Made by a program: the position numbers and the translations under genes. Of a stretch of DNA of 64,000 nucleotides, positions 1 to 10,332 are shown one piece after another. The stretch is from contig NC_079423.1 of NCBI RefSeq assembly GCF_026213295.1, forward strand, positions 18,765,007 to 18,829,006. The letters are read 5' to 3'. Position 1 is the first letter of the stretch; each line of letters begins with the position of its first letter. The notes beneath the pieces were generated by a model, which worked only from the letters and a program-made list of their open reading frames with translations, was not told the DNA's origin and ran no database searches. This DNA comes from Gadus chalcogrammus. Lineage: Eukaryota > Chordata > Actinopteri > Gadiformes > Gadidae.

Positions 1-495
1 CAGGCCCTGTTGGATACCAGGCCCTGTTGGATACCAGCGAGCCCTTCCTTCTGTGTTCTTGAGGTTGGTCCCCCTCACGTGTGTTCAACGTGTGCTGTGT
101 GTAGCGTTCAGCGTTCAGTGTTCGCAGTGTGTAGCGTGCAGTGTGTAGCGTGCAGTGTGTAGTGTGCAGTGTGCAGTGTGTAGCGTGCAGTGTGTAGCGT
201 TCAGCGTGTGCAGTGTGCAGAGTTCAACGTTTGCTGTGTCTATAGGCTTGCAGTGAGGGCAGGGTGTGCAACGTGTGCGGTGTCGAGGTTGGCTCATGAA
301 GGTATGGTTACGGTTATCCAGAGTACCAGCCTACCCCCTGGCTTTCTCCCTCCCATATTAAGTGATAGGTAGATTTGACTTACTTGTGCTCTTTGTTTTA
401 TGAAATTGTATTAATAAAGCATTTCTGTTAATAATTGATCCATCGACTGCTGTTGTGGTATTTGGGGGAATCCTTAGTTAGGGGTTTGCGCGACA
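1..495 (+). repeat. 5' LTR (partial) of the gypsy element
   Basis: It matches 5764-6251 and ends in CGCGACA. Positions about 95-225 are a short degenerate array of a GTGTAGCGTGCAGT-type unit, and a 19-bp unit is doubled at the very start. A polyadenylation signal AATAAA lies at 413-418. The corresponding TATA-like box of the 3' copy (5741) falls just left of the window, so this portion is mostly R-U5-like sequence. Confidence 0.9.
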
Positions 496-502
496 CCTCT
501 TT

Positions 503-520
503 TGGCGTTGTCGGCAGGAT
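503..520 (+). promoter_or_regulatory. Primer-binding site, tRNA-Ser-like
   Basis: The 18 bases starting TGGCGTTGTCGG begin 7 bp after the LTR. They match the complement of the vertebrate tRNA-Ser(AGA) 3' end with CCA at 17 of 18 positions, using the tRNA sequence from memory. The offset from the LTR edge is normal for gypsy elements. The tRNA assignment is an inference. Confidence 0.6.
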
Positions 521-541
521 CCCCCAATTCATCACAACAAC

Positions 542-1555
542 ATGTCTGTAGACGGTCATGCTGAGTCCGAAGAGCATCCAGGGGGTAGCCAAGAACAGGC
601 GTCTGTTAGACCACTAATGAACACAGTGATGATGCCATGGTTTATGAGCTCTTCTTGGGTCCCTAAGTTCACAGGCGAGGACGACGGGCCTCGATTTAGC
701 AAATGGCAACCTAAAATAAGGTCCTACCTCAGAGCACAGGGATTAGACGCTAGTCAGACAGTAGACTTTGTGCTAGATGCGCTAGAAGGGAAAGCTCACC
801 GACAAGTCATGTTGCTTCCCCCCGAACGGAGACAGTCAGAGGAAACTATTCTGGCGGAGTTGACCAAATTATATGGAGACACTGGGACATCATCCAGCAT
901 CCGTGCAGACTTTTTTGCCTGTAGACAAGAACAGGGGGAGGGAGTGGAAACTTTCACGTTGCGTCTTTGTGAGTGTTTCTCCAGATGGCAGAGGAGCTCC
1001 CCCGACACCACAGGCCCTCGAGACGAGGTCCTTAAGGACCACTTCGTTAAGGGCCTAAGGGAGGGCCCACTGAAGATCGAGCTGGAGCGACATGGCAGAC
1101 GTAACCCTACGGTGACCTTTGGAGCTCTCTGCGTCGAGGCCGAGGCAGTGGAGAAGGAGACAACCAGGAGGGAAACGCTGGCTTGTAGGGCCTATGTGGC
1201 CCCCACCACCACAGCCTCACACCAGGGACCCATCCCTCCATCGGAGTGGGACCGGCTGAAGGAAGCTCTCCACGCCGAGCTGAAACAGGAGATACAAAGC
1301 CAGGTGTCCCTCCTGGGCAAGACCATTGTAGAGGACATACGCAGTCAGTTACAGCAGGAACCAGCCCTGGCCCCTCGAAGTAACTACCAGCCTACCCGGG
1401 GAGGACAACCGACGGGACGAGAGACCCAATCATTCCAGTGGGATGACCAAGGGCGCCCCCTATGTGCTGAGTGTGGAGTCGCTGGCCACGATCAACGTTA
1501 CTGCCCACGACGACGTTCCAATCGGTCGGGTTTTCCTGCTCCTCGGCCACTGTAG
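542..1555 (+). CDS. gag: Gag polyprotein of the gypsy element
   Basis: A 337-residue frame starts 47 bp after the LTR at an ATG preceded by an A-rich stretch. Residues about 30-210 resemble a retrotransposon capsid region. The C-terminus carries a CCHC zinc knuckle of the form C-x2-C-x4-H-x4-C (Cys308, Cys311, His316, Cys321), followed by a basic tail. Gag coats the element RNA and forms the particle. The frame ends at TAG 1553-1555. The protease lies in the -1 frame and overlaps the end of gag, so Gag-Pol expression would need a frameshift. The reading frame has no internal stop. Confident as a Ty3/gypsy Gag. Confidence 0.9.
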   Translation: MSVDGHAESEEHPGGSQEQASVRPLMNTVMMPWFMSSSWVPKFTGEDDGPRFSKWQPKIRSYLRAQGLDASQTVDFVLDALEGKAHRQVMLLPPERRQSEETILAELTKLYGDTGTSSSIRADFFACRQEQGEGVETFTLRLCECFSRWQRSSPDTTGPRDEVLKDHFVKGLREGPLKIELERHGRRNPTVTFGALCVEAEAVEKETTRRETLACRAYVAPTTTASHQGPIPPSEWDRLKEALHAELKQEIQSQVSLLGKTIVEDIRSQLQQEPALAPRSNYQPTRGGQPTGRETQSFQWDDQGRPLCAECGVAGHDQRYCPRRRSNRSGFPAPRPL

Positions 1556-1698
1556 GGCAGGTGACCGAAGAGGGTAGCCCCAGCGAGACCCTAGACAAGC
1601 CCTTCTTGGTGGGCCAATGCCCCGAAGTAGAGCTGATGATCCATGGGGTTAAAATTCCCTGCGTTTTGGACACGGGTTCCCAAGTGACTCTGCACTGA
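1471..1698 (+). pseudogene. pro: Truncated aspartic protease start of gypsy pol
   Basis: This frame overlaps the end of gag and reads a linker followed by the retropepsin active-site motif DTGSQVT, with the Asp codon at 1669-1671. It stops at TGA 1696-1698, five codons after the motif. The rest of a retropepsin (flap and second hydrophobic motif, roughly 80 or more residues) and the usual linker to RT are absent. RT begins almost immediately in another frame. The simplest reading is an internal deletion at about 1690-1700 that was not a multiple of three. The remnant cannot form a working protease. Confidence 0.85.
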
Positions 1699-1732
1699 AC
1701 TTCTTCCAGGGCAGTCGGAACAGTTCTCAGCC

Positions 1733-4700
1733 TTGCTACGAAAGTGGCCAGGGGTGTTTTCTGCCCACGAGGAGGACTTTGGTTTTACCACGGCCGTGCA
1801 CCATCGTATCCCTACCGGAACGGCACCCCCCATCCGGGAAAGGTATAGACCTGTTCCACCCACATTGTACCCTGAACTACGCGGACTGCTGAAGAGTATG
1901 CTGGACAGTGGTGTGATTCAAGAGAGTTCGAGTCCCTGGGCCGCCGCAGTAGTCCTTGTTAAGAAGAAAGATGGCTCATTGCGCTTCTGCGTAGACTATC
2001 GGAGACTTGACGCAGTGACTCATAAAGATTTGTTTCCCCTCCCTAGGATTGAGGAGTCCCTGACGGGCCTCCACCAGGCGGAATGGTACTCGACGCTGAA
2101 CTTAGCCAGTGGGTACTGGCAGGTAGGGGTGGCACCCCCTGACCAGGAGAAAACTGCGTTTGTCACCCCACTGGGCCTGTATGAGTTCTCCCGGATGCCT
2201 TTTGGTTTGTGCAATGCCCCCGCCACATTCCAGCGACTGATGCAACGTTGCCTAGGGGACAAGGTACACGACCACCTTCTGATATACCTGAACGACATCA
2301 TCATTTACTCCCCTGACTTTGAGACCCACCTGCGACACCTGGAACAGGTTTTCGAACGCCTCCAAAGCCATGGCCTTAAGCTGCAGCCCAAGAAGTGCCA
2401 GTTCTTCCAGCGACAGGTCCTCTACCTGGGACATGTTGTAAGTGGCCGAGGAGTGGCCACCGATCCAGAGAAGACGAGAGCGGTCCAAGATTGGCCTGTC
2501 CCCACCACTGTCAAACAGGTACGCTCCTTCCTGGGCTTTGTAGGGTATTATAGGAGATTTATCGCTTCCTTCTCAAAGTTAGCTGCCCCCCTCAATCGCC
2601 TTCTCCAAGGGACAGCCAGCCGTTCCTCGGCACCAGTAACGTGGACCGCAGAGTGTCAAACTGCTTTTGAATTCTTGAAACAACAGTTGCTCAGTGCACC
2701 CATTCTGGCCTTTGCTAATTTCAATCTACCCTTTAAGCTATACACTGATGCCAGTCTGGACGGCTTGGGTGCAGTACTAGCCCAGGTGCAGGATGGCCAG
2801 GAACGAGTGATAGCTTACACGAGCCGCAGCCTGGTTCCGGCCGAACGCAACGACCAGAACTATAGCTCCTTTAAATTGGAGCTACTCGGTATGAAATGGG
2901 CTATAACCGAAAAGTTTAAGGACTACCTTTGGGGTGCAACGTTTACCGTATTCACTGACAACAACCCGTTAGTACACCTCGACACCGCCCGTCTTGGAGC
3001 GACCGAACAGAGATGGGCCGCCCAACTGGCCAATTTCTCTTACGACATCAAGTATCGGCCAGGTGCCTCTAACCAAAATGCAGACTTGTTGTCCAGGCTC
3101 CCAGGGGCCCTGAGTGCAGGTGTCCAGGTGACAGAGGACAGAGCGGAGGCCACCCCTGCTGAACCCCCGACCCACCTGGGAGACCCAGAAGAGACGCCCT
3201 GGTTGGAGTGGCAACGCCAGGACCCCGACCTCCAACAGATCTGCCTCTGGGTAGAAGTGGGCACTCTACCACCGGACCTGGACAAGCGTTCCCTCTCTCT
3301 CCAGATGCGCCAACTACTGCGTGAGTGGGACCGACTGAAGATGGACAGGGGTCTCCTGATGAGGCAGGTGCTAGAACCTGATACTGGGGTGACAGGCCTC
3401 CAAATAATCCTCCCGCCTAAGTGCTGTTTTGGTCTTTGGCTGGAGTACCACCGGGCCGCGGGGCATAGTGGAGTGGAGAAGGTCCTGTCCATTCTAAGAC
3501 GACGGTTCTTTTGGCCAGGAATGAGTAGGGACGTCCGAGTGTGGACGCAAGAATGCCCTACGTGCCTTGTAAGTAAGGCCGGCCCTGGGATTCGTGCACC
3601 CCTGCAGTCAATAAAATGTAGCTACCCCTTTGAACTAGTAGGGCTAGATTACCTATCCTTGGGGAGACCGGCTGATGCCTTCCCATACATCTTAGTTATT
3701 ACGGACTTATTTTCCCGCTACGCTCTGGCCGTACCCACACGGGATCAGACAGCCACAACCACGGTAAAAGCTTTATGGACAGCCCTAATCCAGCCGTTTG
3801 GGTGTCCAGAACGAATTCTGACCGACCAAGGGGGCGCCTTCGAGTCGGCATTAATGCGTCAACTCTGCGAGTTGTATGGCTGTACAAAAAGTCGTACCAC
3901 CCCGTATCACCCCCAAGGGAACGGGGCATGTGAGCGGTTCAACCAAACAATTCTGGGATTGCTGAGCTCGCTGGATCCCACAGACCACCCGCGATGGCAT
4001 CACAAACTTCCAGCCCTGATACAAGTTTATAATAACTCTGTCCATGCAAGCACAGGGATGACACCCCACTTTGTTCTGTTTGGACGCCATGCCAGACTAC
4101 CGATCGACATGATCCATGGAGTGACCCCGCCCCAGCGGCGAGGTGACCTCGAAGAATGGGTCCACCAGCACCATAATACCCTGATGGACGCTTACGCCCG
4201 AGTGCAGCGAAACGTCTCCCGCCGGCAGGCGTGGGACCAGAAACGGTACAATAGACGGGCATTGGCTGTTCCTCTGCTACCTGGCGAGCGAGTGCTGGTC
4301 AAGAACTTCCGCAGAAGGGCGCAAGGGAAACTGACATCAAGGTGGCTTCCCACACCTTATGTTGTGCTAGATCGACCCCGGCCAGAACAGCCCGTCTACC
4401 TCATTCGTCCGGAAGGGGAAGAAGGGCCCACCCGCACTTTGCATCGGAACAACCTCCGCCCATGCCCAGCAGGAGTGCTGGGCAGCCCGCAGGTACAAGA
4501 GGAAGGCCCACCTGGGGCCAATGTGGATGTCCCGCCCCAGTTCAATCTTCCCAGTTTCCTAGTGCCCCCGTGCCCCTCCCGTCCAGCCGTCACTGGTGTC
4601 TCGCCTAGGGCAGTACACCCCACGCTACCCCCCGGTCGTTTTTCCCCTATACAATCCACCTCCATTCCCATAGGTCCTCCAAGGCCTTCCTTAAGCATCC

Positions 4701-4996
4701 CCACAATGATGCCTCCTCACCCCCCTACTGCCCGACCCTTTGAGTTGGGGACCCAAGGTAGGACCACTGGGGGGGGACCAGGGTTAGTAAGTGATAGGAA
4801 TGTTTTTAACAATGATTCATTGTTGATTAATGATAGGAATGTTGTTAATTATGATCCGCTGTTGGTTGATGATGAGGATGTTGTGTTAAATGATGAGCTA
4901 TCCGTGTCCACTGATTCGGAAGCGGACCAGCACACAATGGGGCCTCGTCGCTCCCAGCGAAGCAACTTTGGGGTACGACCTACACGCTATACTTGA
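1733..4996 (+). CDS. pol: Pol polyprotein: RT, RNase H, integrase
   Basis: A 1087-residue frame; 1733 is TTG, not ATG, and the frame is open further upstream, so the true N-terminus is unknown. RT spans about residues 25-260. Its catalytic box reads YLND at residues 185-188 where YLDD is expected, an Asp-to-Asn change at a metal-binding residue. RNase H has Asp339 (TDAS), Glu383 and Asp409 (DNNP). Integrase has an HHCC-like zinc region near 570-620 and a DDE core at Asp639, Asp698 and Glu734 (35 residues between the last two). A GPY/F-like module follows near 850-900, then a proline-rich and acidic tail. Two lesions, the lost protease and YLND, suggest an inactive copy despite the open frame. 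Confidence 0.93.
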   Translation: MLRKWPGVFSAHEEDFGFTTAVHHRIPTGTAPPIRERYRPVPPTLYPELRGLLKSMLDSGVIQESSSPWAAAVVLVKKKDGSLRFCVDYRRLDAVTHKDLFPLPRIEESLTGLHQAEWYSTLNLASGYWQVGVAPPDQEKTAFVTPLGLYEFSRMPFGLCNAPATFQRLMQRCLGDKVHDHLLIYLNDIIIYSPDFETHLRHLEQVFERLQSHGLKLQPKKCQFFQRQVLYLGHVVSGRGVATDPEKTRAVQDWPVPTTVKQVRSFLGFVGYYRRFIASFSKLAAPLNRLLQGTASRSSAPVTWTAECQTAFEFLKQQLLSAPILAFANFNLPFKLYTDASLDGLGAVLAQVQDGQERVIAYTSRSLVPAERNDQNYSSFKLELLGMKWAITEKFKDYLWGATFTVFTDNNPLVHLDTARLGATEQRWAAQLANFSYDIKYRPGASNQNADLLSRLPGALSAGVQVTEDRAEATPAEPPTHLGDPEETPWLEWQRQDPDLQQICLWVEVGTLPPDLDKRSLSLQMRQLLREWDRLKMDRGLLMRQVLEPDTGVTGLQIILPPKCCFGLWLEYHRAAGHSGVEKVLSILRRRFFWPGMSRDVRVWTQECPTCLVSKAGPGIRAPLQSIKCSYPFELVGLDYLSLGRPADAFPYILVITDLFSRYALAVPTRDQTATTTVKALWTALIQPFGCPERILTDQGGAFESALMRQLCELYGCTKSRTTPYHPQGNGACERFNQTILGLLSSLDPTDHPRWHHKLPALIQVYNNSVHASTGMTPHFVLFGRHARLPIDMIHGVTPPQRRGDLEEWVHQHHNTLMDAYARVQRNVSRRQAWDQKRYNRRALAVPLLPGERVLVKNFRRRAQGKLTSRWLPTPYVVLDRPRPEQPVYLIRPEGEEGPTRTLHRNNLRPCPAGVLGSPQVQEEGPPGANVDVPPQFNLPSFLVPPCPSRPAVTGVSPRAVHPTLPPGRFSPIQSTSIPIGPPRPSLSIPTMMPPHPPTARPFELGTQGRTTGGGPGLVSDRNVFNNDSLLINDRNVVNYDPLLVDDEDVVLNDELSVSTDSEADQHTMGPRRSQRSNFGVRPTRYT

Positions 4997-5020
4997 TTCA
5001 CCAGGTCGGGCGACCATGGT

Positions 5021-5035
5021 TAAAGAGGGGGGGAG
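5021..5035 (+). promoter_or_regulatory. Polypurine tract of the gypsy element
   Basis: A purine run (TAAAGAGGGGGGGAG) directly abuts the 3' LTR start at 5036, the usual site for priming plus-strand DNA synthesis. Confidence 0.85.
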
Positions 5036-6251
5036 TGTCGCGGAAGGCGACTAAAGGGGGAACAGTATATTAACTAAAAAGACTGCTTTTCCCCCCCCAG
5101 ATCCCGAACAATAGACTCTGGCTAGAGCCGATATTCCCTGCCCCTAGGGGCACTGTGGGTTGGGGTGTACGTTGTGTTTTCAGTGTTTCCTGTACACAGA
5201 AGAAGAGACCAGGAAATAAAAGGGGCGAAAACATGGAGTTCAGGGCGCTCCTCAGCCCGAGGACACAAGGATTTATGCCTGGACGCCGACAACCCGGACC
5301 GCTCATCACTACCCGCTACCTCCATAGGACTACGCGACCAGACTTCGCAAGCCAGGAAGGACCTTTCGGACGTACCGTCGTTTCCCTACAACGCCTGCGA
5401 GTCCCGTCAGAAAGGGACGTACTCTAGCGTAAGCGTGAGTGAGTCGGATCCCGTAACGTCTGATTACCCTGACGCATCGTTTTGTCTGTTCTGTCTAGAC
5501 GATCTGGTGCAGGTCTTCTGGTCCGCTCCGGCCTCCGTGACCAGCGAGGGACGGCGCCGGCGGACGGATCTCCACTCTACATCCTAGAGCACTGTTTATT
5601 TGGTTTGCTTTGTTTTTCCAACTCGCCGTTTGAGGGACTGGTCTGGCGCGAGTTGGAACGAACGATTTTATACTCTTTTACTGTTTTGTCTGTTATAGGG
5701 ATATTGTATCAACAAGTCTGTCTTCCTTGTATGGGATCCCTATAAACCAGGGGGTGGCTAGGGCAGGCCCTGTTGGATACCAGGCCCTGTTGGATACCAG
5801 CGAGCCCTTCCTTCTGTGTTCTTGAGGTTGGTCCCCCTCACGTGTGTTCAACGTGTGCTGTGTGTAGCGTTCAGTGTTCGCAGTGTGTAGCGTGCAGTGT
5901 GTAGCGTGCAGTGTGTAGTGTGCAGTGTGCAGTGTGTAGCGTGCAGTGTGTAGCGTTCAGCGTGTGCAGTGTGCAGAGTTCAACGTTTGCTGTGTCTATA
6001 GGCTTGCAGTGAGGGCAGGGTGTGCAACGTGTGCGGTGTCGAGGTTGGCTCATGAAGGTATGGTTACGGTTATCCAGAGTACCAGCCTACCCCCTGGCTT
6101 TCTCCCTCCCATATTAAGTGATAGGTAGATTTGACTTACTTGTGCTCTTTGTTTTATGAAATTGTATTAATAAAGCATTTCTGTTAATAATTGATCCATC
6201 GACTGCTGTTGTGGTATTTGGGGGAATCCTTAGTTAGGGGTTTGCGCGACA
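5036..6251 (+). repeat. 3' LTR of the gypsy element
   Basis: A 1216-bp LTR begins TGTCGCGG and ends GCGCGACA, giving 7-bp perfect inverted ends. A TATA-like TATAAA lies at 5741-5746 and AATAAA at 6169-6174. The short direct array of the GTGTAGCGTGCAGT type is at about 5860-5960. Open frames inside it show no known protein and are taken as chance. Confidence 0.93.
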
Positions 6252-7140
6252 TAAATACTGTTCATGTAATGGTATAGTTAGGTCTGGGACCTGCGTAGCT
6301 AAAAAAAAACTGTTTTGGAAATAGTAATGGACGTGTCCGGGACATGTATAGCTATAAATAAGTAAAGATAAAACTGCGTTTTACTTTACTTCACTTTGCT
6401 AAGACATATGCACGTTTGATGTGGTATGCAAAAGGCAGAGAATAAGGCGTATACACGTTTGATGTGGTATGCAATGTACATAGGAGTGAATCAAGTGTGG
6501 ACAACATCAAATGCGAACAATACGTAGAATAAATGAAGATTAGGTCATCCAATATACATAGTTAGTGTAGGACAATCGGGTAGTATAATGAAGGTAACTG
6601 TTGGAACCAGATACGGTTACAAAGAAGTGATGTTAAACATACAAATTTTAACATTGTAATTTCCCTTTTTTCATCATTTTGGGTTTATAAGATAAGAAAT
6701 GGATTAGCAATACATCTGCTCGCCAGGGACAATATAGGCTCAATTTAGATTCAGAAGTAGTAGGTTAACCTTTCAAATGCCACTGCTACTGCTGTAACGC
6801 TTTGATACAACGTCAGCGTCTCATAGTCTGATATTTATTTTTACTCTGATAAGTTATGGCGCATCTGACTCATGAAACATTTACGGTTTACTGCATTTAA
6901 CAACAGCGTGGTCTCAAGACGGCTGCATAGACCCACAACTATCGACCTTTGGTTTTGTATGTACTGGTCTTCATATATCTTCATAATGGATTGGTTTATG
7001 TACAGATGATTAAGGAAAGGAACTTCAACTTGGTTGCACTACACTGTTGTTAGGATTGGTTCATTCTAATGCGCATGGCTGAAGCAATGCGCAAGGAGGG
7101 ATGTAGTGTGAATATTAAATCAAGGTTGAAGGTTGAAATC
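6252..7140. other. AT-rich sequence with weak ERV homology, no gene
   Basis: No coding frame is convincing. A 20-bp word around ACGTTTGATGTGG occurs twice near 6412 and 6450. From about 6717 to 7110 the sequence is a degraded relative of 23420-24215 inside the ERV. The two share a stretch around TTTCAAATGCCACT and a purine-rich GCGCAAGGAGG-like end. It therefore belongs to the ERV remains that continue to 9518. Confidence 0.5.
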
Positions 7141-7146
7141 AGCTCA

Positions 7147-7440
7147 GAATAAGGAATGGGACACTCAAAACAAAAATGTAAAATCCGCACAAGCACTAAA
7201 TAGATCAATTATAATACAAACATGTTTGAAACGCATACAATTTTCAGGTCCTATGTTTCCAGAAGCAAGGTGAGTACCGTGTATCACTCTGACACAGCTA
7301 ACTTTTCACGTAATGCTTACGGTTAGATTCATGCTTACACTTACATTTCTAGGGTCCCATAATAGACTTCCATTAGAACAATTAAAAATAGAATTATAGG
7401 AAATGTTTTTGAACAACTAACTGCTGTACATGAGTTTGTA
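7147..7440 (+). pseudogene. ERV integrase C-terminal remnant
   Basis: Short stretches match the C-terminal third of a retroviral integrase, including an NGTLKT-like word near 7155 and a region near 7345-7440. The same words occur in order at 24560-24830. Stops and frameshifts are frequent. The region between them contains unrelated sequence, so this is a heavily decayed fragment. Confidence 0.6.
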
Positions 7441-7599
7441 TTTCTACAATAGAAACAAAAGTTCCAGAACCAGATGCAGACACACCCGGAGCCGATAAAC
7501 TGCCTCCGCCGAGCAAGGAGTAACAGTCACATGAGGAGATCAAATAACGGCAGGAGTTGAATTGGTTCTGTTTTGCTTGTCCACCATATAAAAAATTAT

Positions 7600-8117
7600 G
7601 TATATATATATTGTTTAGATAAATTACATGTATCATAATCAGCAACACTTCGTTCAGTTTAACAGATAAAGTTAAAAGGAATATATATATAGATATGGAA
7701 ATGTTATTGACAGAGCAAGGAGGGGTAAATGCGATGATAGGCACAACGTGTTGTACTTTATCCCCAATAACACAGCTCTGGATGGGTCGCTGGCATAATT
7801 ACAATCCCTCAGGTTAGAATTGGCAGAGAACTCCGGCATTAATGACCCTTTCACAGGATGGATGGAGAATATGTTTGGGAGGTGGAAAAGCATGATCCAG
7901 TAAGTGCCCGTCGCGGGAATAAATGCAGAGACCGTGTTAATTGTCACCGGCTGCCGTTGTATTCCCTGTGCACGAGGGCTACTGCATCTGCTGATCCCCA
8001 CAGCAGTGGGCGCTACAGAAGCGCCAAGTGCCATTCAGGCTTACATGGGGATCAGATATGATCCGATGAAAGTGAATGATACATCACCTGAGGGGCCCGA
8101 CCATATCCATCTGTAAT
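7600..8117 (+). pseudogene. env: ERV envelope TM subunit remnant
   Basis: Pieces in shifting frames match a gamma-type transmembrane envelope subunit: an EQGG word, a CC doublet corresponding to the C-x6-CC motif, a GINDPFTGW-like stretch, a hydrophobic membrane segment near 7905-7985, and a cytoplasmic tail ending near 8113. The first Cys of C-x6-CC is replaced by Asn. Several stops make it non-functional. It is the older relative of the copy at 25031-25507 but, unlike that copy, still contains the membrane-spanning part. Confidence 0.75.
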
Positions 8118-9051
8118 ATGTAGAATAGTCAACACCTATACTATTCTAGTAGAAGCGCCTGTATATAAGATAATCAATATCCCGGATTTACTTGAATAAC
8201 AAATTTCAACCATACCAGGCTGTTTAGTATTGTTTGGTTGCGAGTGCAACCCGTTATTTCTGAATCGCTGCATTGATAATGGTACTGTTGATCTTCCTTG
8301 AGACGGTTGTTTTACAGGCCACCTGTTACTGACACGACGACGACGGAGAACCTGTTTGGAGGCTCCCATGATGTAGGAGTAACCTCTCTGAGTTGAGCCC
8401 TTGACAAGGAGGGACGAGTCTTGGGTTCATGAATTACAGGCCCGGCGGCGACAGAAAAAACAATGACTACGATAATAACATCGCCCAAAACCACCCACAT
8501 GAACCGGCGCACCAATACACGAAGATCACCTGAACCCCCCAAATCCATGCTAGCCTATCATAATATCGCCCAAAACCACCCACATGAACCGGCGCACCAA
8601 TACACGAAGATCACCTGAACCCCCCAAATCCATGCTAGCCTATCAATCATTTTGAAATTTTAAAATTGTATTATGACCACCAATTTTTACTTTACTTTTG
8701 CTCATGTTGAAAATTGTATGACCTTGTAGCACATTACCAAAAGTATTAGCTCAGGATTTCTATGGATAGTTTTGTTTGTGTGCTGTTTGGCCATGTGATG
8801 TATGATAACAAGATTTATGTTCATTGTTGTATTGTTAAATAATGACCTGTATTTCCAATGAGACCCACAAGGTGAATGCCGTCTCAGTATTATGAGCGCG
8901 TAGTGGTTTTTTCCCTCTATCCAAGAGTTGTTCCCACACGGTTGATGGTGTCGATGATTGATCCTACTTTGGATATGTTTTTCGGTGTGGTAAATGGTGT
9001 TTATGATTTAAAATATTATTGTATGGTCATCTGAGATGACCAAGGAGGGAC
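8118..9051. other. ERV 3' untranslated remains, no gene
   Basis: This stretch lies between the envelope remnant and the LTR-like sequence. Apart from the 85-bp tandem duplication it holds no recognisable gene. A purine-rich tract (ACCAAGGAGGGA) ends it at 9050, in the position of a polypurine tract. Confidence 0.45.
8481..8645. repeat. Perfect 85-bp tandem duplication
   Basis: The unit starting TCGCCCAAAACCACCC at 8481 is repeated from 8566 with a period of 85 bp. By eye the two copies are identical over about 80 bp. This suggests a recent slippage or duplication event. Confidence 0.9.
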
Positions 9052-9518
9052 TGTTACGTATTTTAAGAACACCAGTTGTATTTCCCTCACTTAACCAATA
9101 GGGGGTAGGACCAAACATATTAGCCGTAAATACTACACATAGCCACAAGGGGAGCAGGACATTACTGAAGGCTGCAATAGATACTTTAGCCACAGAGGGC
9201 AGCACCACAGACCAGGCGAGGAAAGCCGAGGATTACGTCATACCGGTTCCTCACAATTCTTCCGGTCCACGCTGCTGAGTCCATAAAAAGCCTCCAGATC
9301 GTGGAGGCCGGTAGAACTCTCTCGGCAGCGATTAGATATAGATGGGTTTATGCCTTTGATCAGCTAGGAGAATACTCGCACGTGCTTAGAATACATCTTC
9401 AATCTCTCTTTACTTCAGAGTATCAGTTTACCATACCGAAAATACTTTATACAAATAAAGTCTCTTTAAAACTATTCCTTTGGATTCAACCCCTCTTTCC
9501 TCGAAGAACTCTGCACAA
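9052..9518 (+). repeat. LTR-like sequence, 3' end truncated
   Basis: It starts TGTTACG directly after a purine tract. A TATA-like CATAAAAAG lies at about 9282 and AATAAAG at about 9455, as in a retroviral LTR. A relative of its first 100 bp occurs at about 15810-15880. It runs into the TTAA-type transposon at about 9519 before a clear CA end, so the 3' end is probably lost. Confidence 0.6.
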
Positions 9519-10329
<811 letters not shown>

Positions 10330-10332
10330 AAA

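Larger units (their letters stand above)
1..6251 (+). mobile_element. Ty3/gypsy LTR retrotransposon, 5' end cut by window
   Basis: The order is LTR, primer-binding site, gag, protease remnant, pol (RT, RNase H, integrase, GPY/F-like tail), purine tract, LTR. RT before integrase is the Ty3/gypsy order. The 3' LTR is 1216 bp and bounded by the inverted ends TGTCGCG and CGCGACA. Only the last 495 bp of the 5' LTR are in the window. Over the shared part the two LTRs seem identical by eye except for one 7-bp unit (CGTTCAG) extra in the 5' copy, so the insertion is probably young. The target-site duplication cannot be tested because the left flank is missing. Despite long frames, the copy has a truncated protease and a changed RT catalytic box. 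Confidence 0.95.

Noticed and set aside
5155..5745. Open frames of 87-140 codons inside the gypsy 3' LTR
   Set aside because: They lie wholly within the LTR, resemble no known protein and overlap each other in different frames.
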